DNA of 36,943 nucleotides from Calcarisporiella thermophila CBS 279.70 (Eukaryota; Calcarisporiellomycota). This document shows positions 29,487 through 36,943 of this stretch, piece by piece. The stretch lies in assembly GCF_041956535.1 (NCBI RefSeq), contig NW_027192195.1:902510-939452 (forward strand). Reading direction: 5' to 3'. Each line of letters begins with the position of its first letter. Position 1 is the first letter of the stretch. The notes under the pieces were generated by a model. It saw nothing but the letters and a program-made list of their open reading frames with translations. It was not told where the DNA came from and searched no databases. The translations under genes were made by a program, and so were the position numbers.

Positions 29487-32400
29487 GGCGCGGGGGGAGA
29501 GAGCCTCGTGGATTCGCTTGGAGTCTTGCCTAGTGCCTGGTCACGGGGGGAGAATCGCTATGCCTTGATTTGCAGCAGAGGCGGCCTGGATGAGGGATTT
29601 GGGGGAGAGAGGGAGGAGGTGAAACAGGGGCAGAGGAGAGCGCGCGAGCTCAGAGTGAGAAAAAAAGGACACAATTGTGGTGAATAAGTCAAATTAAAAA
29701 ATAAAAAAGGTTGGAAGTCAGTTTCTGCGCGCTCCCCCCCTCTGAAACCTTAACATTAACCGGCCATCCCCCCGCCTTGATAGGCACTGAGTTCCAAATC
29801 TGCGCGGGTGGAAGGCGACCGGACGGCCAATCTCCTTTAGCGGAAACCGCGAGAAATTGGAGCATCATGTGGTCAAGGACGCGAGAGAGGAGCTTTCGAG
29901 GGCCTCGCTCGGCCGACTCTGCGGGCTGCTGGTCCGGCGCAAGCCTACACGTGAAAACCCAATCTCCCCCCCGCTTGGCCGCCCGCCACGTCTGGGCGCG
30001 GAACCCTCGCCGCCATCGCCCCTCCCCATCGCCCGGGAAAAGCGCGAGGGCTGGGGCCCAAGACCAGAGCCTCCCCCCTGGGAGAAGACGGCCGATTTCT
30101 TCGGCTCTTGCGTTCGCACTCAGCCATGAAGTGGCTTGCAATTCTCTTGAAACCCCCCCCCCCCCGTTCGTCCCCTCCTATGGTTATGGTTTGCTTTGGA
30201 TAAGCGTGAGAAACGAGTGGCATTACAGCAGGGAGTCGCCACACCCTCTCTTCGCTTCGATTCATGAGACCATGCTTTGTTTGTGTATCTGGTCACTACA
30301 TCCTCTCCCCTCATCGGCCAGCATCGACTCGAATACTCTTCCGCTCTTGCTCTTGGCCTGCCCCCCCCCCCCCCCGCCACACCAGGGCGTTTCCTCCCCC
30401 TGCTCAGCCGAGTGAGTGGATATCTGGCTTGGAACGGAATGGAAGTGTAGTTGCGCAGCGGCGGTCGGAGCCGGGTGGGGCCTCGGGTTCCTCTCAGCTC
30501 AAGCCGCCGTGCAAAGGCCCCACGCGGCTAGTCGGGCTCATTGCACTCAGGCTCGCCAATCGACAAGCTGGGCCGGAAGCCTCTTGGGTGCCTGCCTGTA
30601 ACACCGGAATTTTGCTCCGCCAACTTATTCCAAAAGGCACCGTGGGCCTCGTAAGCCACGCGAGGATAGGGAGCCTCCATAGGGAGATAGCCAAGGTTCA
30701 AGTGTCAATCCCGTGAGGCCAGGAACAAGCTCGAGCACCACTCGTCCCAAAGATGGAAGTTGACTTTAGCTTTTTGCGTGACTAATCCTCCTCCGCCAGA
30801 GTCATAAGGACGGCGCTTACAACATCCACGCTGGGCGTCTCCCCGCCTTAAGCCCACGCTTGGTTCGGTTCCCCTATTTGAAAAAGAGAGATGAGCATGG
30901 CGGCGATCGAGGTTGAAGAAGCTCCACCGCGGATAGGCCTGGGCCAATCGCTGGCCTCGTTACGTGGCAACGGAGTGCGTCGTCATGGCTGACGTCATAG
31001 CCCGCGGCCTCAGGCCCACGGTGCTAGCTTGCCCCAGATAGACACCGTTAGGGTTTGGCGGAGTGCATGTCCGCAGTGCTCCGAAAAGCTTCAGGGGGAC
31101 GGCAAACCCGTTGGCTAGAGAGGAGGGTGGCTTCGCGGGCATTGTCTCTGGGTTAAGCGTGCCTGGATGGCACTCGGGAGAATACTTGGGACTTCCCGGC
31201 GGCCGTCTGTGGAGGCTTGTGCCCGAGGGCTGTGCCATGGGCGCGCCACCCACCATTGGTTGGAGATACGGCACGAACATCTATTGACATTAGTGGCGAA
31301 TGGACCACAGAGAGTCATTAGGGTGCACGGTGGTACTCATCCGAGGTCAGCGCTTGACTCATCCTGCAAGTATGGCGAGTGCCCTGCCAGAATCCCTTGC
31401 GCACGTCTATTCTTTCCAAATCCTTGTCAGGCCTCACCCGGGCTTCCTTCTCTCGACTCCTGCGGGAATGGCTCAAGCACGAGATCATGCAGCCAAGCGT
31501 CCATTCATGGTCGGATTTCTAAGGGTGATCTAGAGGCGTGCTCTTTCCGCCGCGTCAACAGGCCAGATATAAACCGAGTATCTGGGCTCAGTGCAGTCCG
31601 CATTGGTTAAAAGGATATGGGTGCGCCGGTGGAGGTTCGCAGCCACTCACTGGCCGTCGATGGAGCGGCGGTACACAGGTATACAGTAGCACACGGATCT
31701 CCTCAGCGCCGCCGTGGTCACCATGGGCGGGTGCAACTTGGTTTGAATTTCCGCTTTCCTCCTTATGATCAGGATATTGCACCAGACGATACGGCATACA
31801 TCCTACTTTCCGGTGGGAGCCTATGCAGCTCTTCTCCGCACGTCTCCGCTGAGGAGCGCTTTCTGAAAGCTTTCTAAAACTCAAGAGGGGGCTGAATCTA
31901 GCCATCTCTGGCCTCCCCTCCCCCACATCGGGGTTCCCCTTCGCCTACTCGACCGTTCCATGGCCGACGATCCATTGGGATCTCTGTAGGAGATCCAATT
32001 TAGACGGAGGGGATCGACCTTGCGATTTCCGCTGCCAATCTTGGGGATTTTCATTAGGGGGGACTGCGTTTGGGAAAGCGCACTTCATATTCCATCCCAT
32101 CGCGCTCCTCCCGCTTTCCCACCCGATCTCGCCCAACCGTCCCCCCGCCTCTAGTCACCTGACGCCATGGCCTAAGAGGGTGCAGAGTCCCATCTGCTTT
32201 CGCCTACCCAAGCAAAAGAGCTGCCTCCGCCGTCAACCAAAAGAGACCACAGGGAATATATTTTATTTCATGAACCAATAAAGCAAACTCATCAAGAGGA
32301 AATTAGACGCGGCCCAAACAAAAGGAGAATCAAGCAATAATAAGAAAGCGCTGTTTAGACTACAATCACAATATTACAAAAAATGGTAAGAGGAAGGGGG

Positions 32401-32561
32401 AGAGGAGGAGGCGGAGGATGGGGGGGGGGGCAAGGCAAGAAGAAGAGATAAAATAAAGTACCAAGGAAGAATAAAAATAATTAAAAAAAAATGAAACCGG
32501 AAATAAGTCATAAGCACAAACGTAGATGACGGACGCCCGAGCTCCCCTACTCATGCTGTTC
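29487..32561. other. 3-kb GC-rich region without a convincing gene
   Basis: Although many frames stay open by chance in this GC-rich DNA, none has a recognisable motif, consistent splice structure or non-random composition. It contains a C13 run (30153-30165), a C15 run (30361-30375), a G11 run (32420-32430), a CRE palindrome (30990-30997) and a TGACTCA site (31355-31361). The first 200-500 bp should be the permease promoter and the last few hundred the 3' end of the transcription factor gene. A decayed element, a long upstream regulatory region or a non-coding transcript are all possible. Confidence 0.5.
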
Positions 32562-32950
32562 CTATGTGCCTCTTGCTCTCTTCCGCGAGCCAGAAGGGGG
32601 TGGTACACCAGGTTGCCCCATCCCCATTCCATTCATGTTCATGCCGCCGCCAGAGGCAATAAACCCATTGGCATCAAAGATATCCTGCGGATGGCTTGAG
32701 AAGAATTGGTTCAAGTCATACGGCTGCCCGGACGAGGGAATAAGCCCTGGCATAGCCATAGACGGCTGCGGCGGCGGCTGGGGTCGAGGTTGCGATAGGG
32801 ATGGCTGCTGTGGAGGATGGGGGGGTGGCGGTTGTGGCGGTTGGTGTTGTGGATGGAATTGTGTTTGGAACTGAGGATGCACGCGATGCGGCTGGGGAGG
32901 GCCCTGGAATGATTGGCGTTGTAGAGGTCGGGATGGTTGCGGTTGTGATG

Positions 32951-32982
<32 letters not shown>

Positions 32983-35900
32983 GGTGGCTGCGGTGGCTGA
33001 TGGGGAGGATGTGGTTGCGTTGGATGCTGAGGTTGTGGTGGTGGCGGTTGCGGGGGTTGTTGGGGGTGTCGCGGCGGTTGGAGAGAAGAGGGGGGCGCCC
33101 CCCCCCCCAAAGTAGCTTCCTCGAACCTGTTGGGGGGAGTAGTAGGGGGTGGTGAAGGAGCTGAACCCGGCCGCAGGCATGGAGCCGAGGTCGCGGGAGG
33201 CCGGGATCGGGGTGACCCCCGAGTAGAGGTTGGGCTGCGTCGGCGCCAGAGACCCCATGGGCATTCCTAGCCCCATGTCCATGTCCATGCCCATTCCCAC
33301 CCCCATGGCCGGCATCCCGTTGCCGGAGGCGGGGACGGAGGCGGGCGCCCCCGAGATGGAGGACATGGAGGAGGGCGCGGACGCACCGCCCGAGGAGGCT
33401 GCGGACTGGAACGGCGGCTCCATGGCGGCCCGACTAAGCGCGGAAAACGCGTCGCCGTAGAGGTTCGAGGCGAAGGGGCCGGAGCCGCCGGGGCCGAAGG
33501 CATCCTCCCCGGGCGCCATCATCAGGTCGTCCCCGATGGACTGCAGGAAGGCGTCGATGTCCTCGGGGGTGCGCTGCAGCTGGATGGACTCCATCCCCGG
33601 GAACAGGGCGCCGTCCTCGCTAAGCATGGAGCTGGGGGCGGGCATGCCATACGCGGTCTCCTCGGCGCGCTCGAACTCCTCCGGCAGGCCGATGTTCAGC
33701 GGCGGAAGCGACGGCTCGATGCTGAAGTCGACGGGGGTGCCCTGCAGGGTTCCGGAGGCGGCGGCCACGGCCGCGGCCGCGGCATCCACCGGCGAAGCAA
33801 ATGTCTGCGAGGTGGCGCCCGGCGACGAGCTGAACGCGGGCGAGGCTCGCTGGCCATCGAAGCCGATCATGGAGAGGAGCCCGCCGATCGCGCTGTTCGC
33901 CATGTAGTCGCCCGACTGCGGCACGCTGACGGAGGGGGTCGCGGACGGGGCGGGCGAGGCCGAGGCGACGGAGCCCACCTGGAAGGCGGCGGGGAACGGG
34001 AGGGGCTCCACGCCGCCCGCAGAGAGCAGCGGCAGCCCCGCCCTCTCCTCGCCCTCGGCGGCCGACTCCTCGACGCGCTCCTTCTCCAGCTCCTCAAGAT
34101 TGTCGGTGATCTGGTGCATCTCCAAAAAGGCCTCGATGCCGCCCACCAGTTGGTCGTACAGCGGCAGCAGCACCAGGGTGGAGTTCCGCAGCATATGCAG
34201 CAGGCGCACCAGGTTCCGCTTGGCCGTGAAGGTGATGACGGGCTCGGTGCGCAGGACGATCGCCTGCTGGTGGATCTTGGCCGCCAGCGTAACGGAGTCG
34301 CTGACCAGGTACACCTGGCACCACCCGATCCGCTCGATCAGCGTCTGGAAGAGGTCGGTGATCTGGTTGGCGGACTTGGTGCAGATGTTGAGGGAGAGAA
34401 GGGCGATGGGGGTGGGGGTTTCACGCACTTTCGGCAGGAAGAGCTTGTGCAGGTAGATCCAGCTGCCGTGGTACGCTATGTTGAGCAGGAGGGTGGAGAG
34501 GTCCTGGAAGCGGCCGTCGCCGGAGGGCACAAAGGGGGGGCCCTCGGCCTGGATCTGGAGGTTGGCGGGGAGGGCGTTGAACCAGTTGGTGAGCGAGTTC
34601 TCCAGCATGGAGATGGCGGAGAGAAGCGACTGCCCCGACTGGTCGGAGAGCAGCTGCTTGGCAACATCGCGCCGGACGCTGATCAGCTTGATCATCAGCT
34701 TGCAGAACTCGATCTTGTCCAACGTGTCCTGGTCCTCGTGGCCAAGCGGCGTCGGGTGGTCGACGTCGCAGTCGCGGTCGTCGATCATGGTGGAGCGACA
34801 AGCCTCGAGCACCGCGTGTGAATCGAGCCAGAACGCGGTCCACCAGAGCCGCTTCAGGCGCTCGCGGGGAACCGGCTCGTGGGCGGTCCCCGTTTCCTTG
34901 CGGTGGAGCTTCAAGTCCTGGGCCATCCGCGCAGCCAGCCCGATGTAGAGGTAGGCTTGTGCCGGCTTCGAGCTGCTGATCTGGTAGAGGAACATGTTGA
35001 TCAGCGCGTGGATGGTGTCGGGGTTGGAGACGTCGAACCGCTTTTTCAGGAGCTGCCGGGCCTGCTTGAAGTAGTACTCTCCGATGGTGTTGGGGTCTCG
35101 GGTGTCGTCGAAGTGGTGGTGTAGGGCAAGGTGTTTCGCGGTCCAGGCGAAGATGGAGTTGAGCAGGAGCGGGTCGATGGGGTTGTCCGACTGGTTGTGG
35201 TAGTGCTCGAGGAACTGCTTCTTGTCGACGACCTGGAAACAGAGGAAGCAGTCGAGGTACCGCTCGACAAGATGGTCAAGCACCTCCTTCGGCAGCTCCT
35301 GCTCCGCCGTATTTCGCTGCTGCTCCCGAAGAATCTCCTGCTCCTGCTCGGGGGTGATCTCCCACACACGCTGCTCCCCCATCCCATCCTCCCCCGGTGG
35401 ATTCCAGCCGGATTGCGAGGCATTATCTCGCCGACGGCGCGGACTCTTCTCAACGGTGAAATCGGGGTCGAGAAGGCCCCCCGTTCGATTCTCCTGCCGG
35501 ATGCTCAGCTGGCTGATCCCCTGGAGCAGAATTTTGTACAGATCCTGAACCGAGGCAATATTGGTATCGATCCGCAGCCCCGAGGGCGAAAGCGATAACT
35601 TCCAGGTCACGCCCTGTGCATTGCTGTCGCTTGCGGTGCCCTGAGCCAGCATCAGAGAGCTGGCGGCAAGCCCATTTGGGTCCGGGAGGGCGGGATTGCT
35701 TGGAACGCTCATCGTGTGCAGGCTATTTTTGATGGCCATCAGATCGCTCTGCATTTTTTGCATACGCGCTTTGAGCTGCTCCACATGATTGCCAAGCGTG
35801 TCGAATGCGTGTCCGTCGACACGGCGGGGTGGGGTAGAATAAGTGCACGGTAGCCCGGCTTGTGCGCAACGAGAACAACTTGGTTGAAGCTATGGGTTGA

Positions 35901-36328
35901 AAACAGAGTCAGAGCCACAGAGGAACAAACAACAGGGAGGCCAGGAGCAAAAACATGATCCTGCCCCCTGGTGGAGAAAGGGATGAGGAGAAAATATACG
36001 TACGAAATCGCATTTAACCTAAAATTGAGTCCATGACTGATTATTAGCTACCAGGATAAATCCGAAATAGAGGTATATGTATTCTCACCTTTTTCTTTCT
36101 GCAACGGATACCTGCATTAAGAGGAGAGGTGGAAGAACGAAAACGAGAGGGGGGTTTAGTCAAGTTCGAGGAATATCAAAAAAAAAAACCAGTAGTAGAA
36201 CACATACAAGCCATGGTGGAACGAGGTCGTCTTGCTTTACCCTGCTCGGTTCCAGCAGGAGGTGATGATCCATCCACCTGAAACGATGAGGATGACCCCT
36301 GGTAGCCACCTTCATGATCAGCTTCCAT
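32562..36328 (-). CDS. Zn2Cys6 fungal-specific transcription factor (one frame break in this sequence)
   Basis: Four exons: 36328-36208, 36111-36089 (23 nt), 36018-36004 (15 nt) and 35889 onward. The joined N-terminus begins MEADHEGGYQ and forms a perfect zinc cluster at residues 41-68: [28 protein letters not shown]. A linker and dimerisation coil follow (NHVEQLKARMQKMQSDLMAI). The fungal-specific regulatory domain lies at about 250-510 (HALINMFLYQISSSKPAQAY, LKRLWWTAFWLDSHAVLEAC). The rest is Ala/Ser/Pro-rich activation-type sequence. Uninterrupted, the frame stops at 32716 (1110 residues) with an Ala/Thr-rich tail. In the -1/+1 shifted frame past a G11 tract (33098-33108) a far more protein-like Gln/Pro-rich tail with Q10 and YDLNQFFSSHPQDIFDANGF continues to a stop at 32562 (about 1161 residues). 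I take the latter as the true end and the break as a probable homopolymer error. Target genes cannot be predicted. Confidence 0.85.
32953..32982 (-). repeat. CAG trinucleotide repeat encoding Q10
   Basis: Ten uninterrupted CAG codons (plus strand CTG/GCT phase) in the Gln/Pro-rich tail of the transcription factor. In the alternative frame of the same DNA they would read as polyalanine. Such repeats change length easily and alter activation-domain strength in other transcription factors (family knowledge). Confidence 0.85.
33098..33108 (-). other. G11 homopolymer at the frame switch of the transcription factor
   Basis: Eleven consecutive C on the plus strand (G on the coding strand). Upstream of it the open frame encodes SYFGGGG; downstream the plausible C-terminal frame begins PPSSLQPPRHPQQ. 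A tract one base shorter would connect the two, so it is the likely site of a one-base error, slippage or a real allele difference. Confidence 0.7.
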
Positions 36329-36943
36329 GAGCTCTCAGTTCAAATTGCAACGGTTATTAAAAAAAAATGGAAGAAAAAAAAAAGAAAGAGAAAGCGAACG
36401 AGAAAGAAGAGGGAGGGGGGGATGATAAGGAGAAACGAAAGGAGATCTGGGAGTAGAATCGTCAACACACTTTTCCCTAGTGAAAAGACAATCGAATGAT
36501 GATTTTATTGGCCTATGTGATAACGTTATAAAGGGAAATGCAGCAGAGAGGCAAAAGTTTTCGACAATTTTCAAAAGAAGGACAGAGAATATCATATCTT
36601 GGACTATCTCCAGGATATCCCGCCGTATCTATGAACCTGAAATTTCTCATCCATTAGCATCGGGATTTCTCCACCAAGCTCACACGTGTTGTTGACCAAC
36701 GACCTTGCAAAGTCGGTTTTAGTCATGCTACCTTCTATTCTGGGCACTTTTTAATCTCGTTTGGTCGTCTCGCCCTCTCGTTTAAAGAAACAACACAGAG
36801 CGAGAAGCCGCATCAAAGTTATTGATAATCTGGCGTCATTGCCACAGCTGTATTTGTTGTACAGCCCTCGCCGTTGCATCCGCTCCATTGTGATCATCAC
36901 GAAAAAAAATAACCGATATTAAAATAGGCTAGAGTGGCAAAAT
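36329..36943. other. Upstream region of the transcription factor gene, to window end
   Basis: 615 bp with no supported gene. An A/G-rich tract (36360-36440) precedes AT-richer DNA. It should contain the promoter and 5' UTR of the transcription factor. Short open frames here show nothing recognisable. Confidence 0.5.

Noticed and set aside
31140-31210. GGTTAAGCGTGCCTGG recalls the internal control region of 5S rRNA
   Set aside because: Only about 13 bases match; the rest of the 5S sequence and its helices are absent. Chance similarity is likely.
31617-31877. 86-codon plus-strand frame in the GC-rich gap
   Set aside because: No start context, no recognisable domain and no linked exons; frames of this length are expected by chance at this GC content.

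Overview
This is a 36.9 kb piece of fungal nuclear DNA. The evidence is many short spliceosomal introns (about 55-115 bp, GT..AG), a Zn2Cys6 transcription factor with a fungal-specific regulatory domain, a YAT-family amino-acid permease, a fungal-type LSM7, and a Syo1/HEATR3 orthologue. The regulatory domain of the transcription factor, together with the kelch/membrane receptor, gives an impression of an early-diverging (Mucoromycota-like) fungus. That placement is inference only. No rRNA, tRNA, CRISPR array or intact transposon was recognised.

Left half (1-20 kb), AT-rich. A secreted Thr/Pro-rich protein with a 31-residue tandem repeat runs off the left edge (minus strand). SYO1 (plus, 11 exons) converges on a CTDSP/PSR-type phosphatase (minus, 4 exons). 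The phosphatase shares a 470 bp divergent promoter with LSM7 (plus, 4 exons). After a 1.5 kb gap comes a 972-residue membrane protein with a kelch-like ectodomain, a mucin-like insert, one transmembrane helix and an intracellular kinase fold that has lost its catalytic residues. It converges on a secreted 3D-domain (double-psi beta-barrel) protein. Next are a GNAT acetyltransferase, a decayed second copy of it about 1 kb upstream, a 156 bp palindromic fold-back element, and a 1.9 kb gene-free stretch.

Middle (18.7-27 kb). Three minus-strand genes follow: a tail-anchored coiled-coil protein, a SAM-dependent methyltransferase with an N-myristoylation-type start, and a disordered 467-residue protein. 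The last shares a divergent promoter with a plus-strand PEHE-like chromatin protein carrying an AT-hook.

Right part (25-37 kb), strikingly GC-rich, with several C/G homopolymers of 11-15 bases. It holds a Lyp1/Can1-type amino-acid permease (minus, 3 exons), about 3 kb without a convincing gene, and a Zn2Cys6 transcription factor. The zinc cluster of that factor is assembled from four exons, two of them only 23 and 15 nt long. Its Gln/Pro-rich C-terminus lies one frame away, across a G11 tract.

How the genes relate: most are unlinked housekeeping or regulatory genes (ribosome biogenesis, RNA decay/splicing, phosphatase signalling, chromatin, amino-acid uptake). I see no operon-like cluster. 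The best candidate for something new is the kelch-mucin-transmembrane-pseudokinase receptor at 9271-12250. Exon coordinates were worked out by hand from splice signals, reading frame and protein-family conservation. Every spliced model below keeps its reading frame, except for the single frameshift described in the transcription factor.
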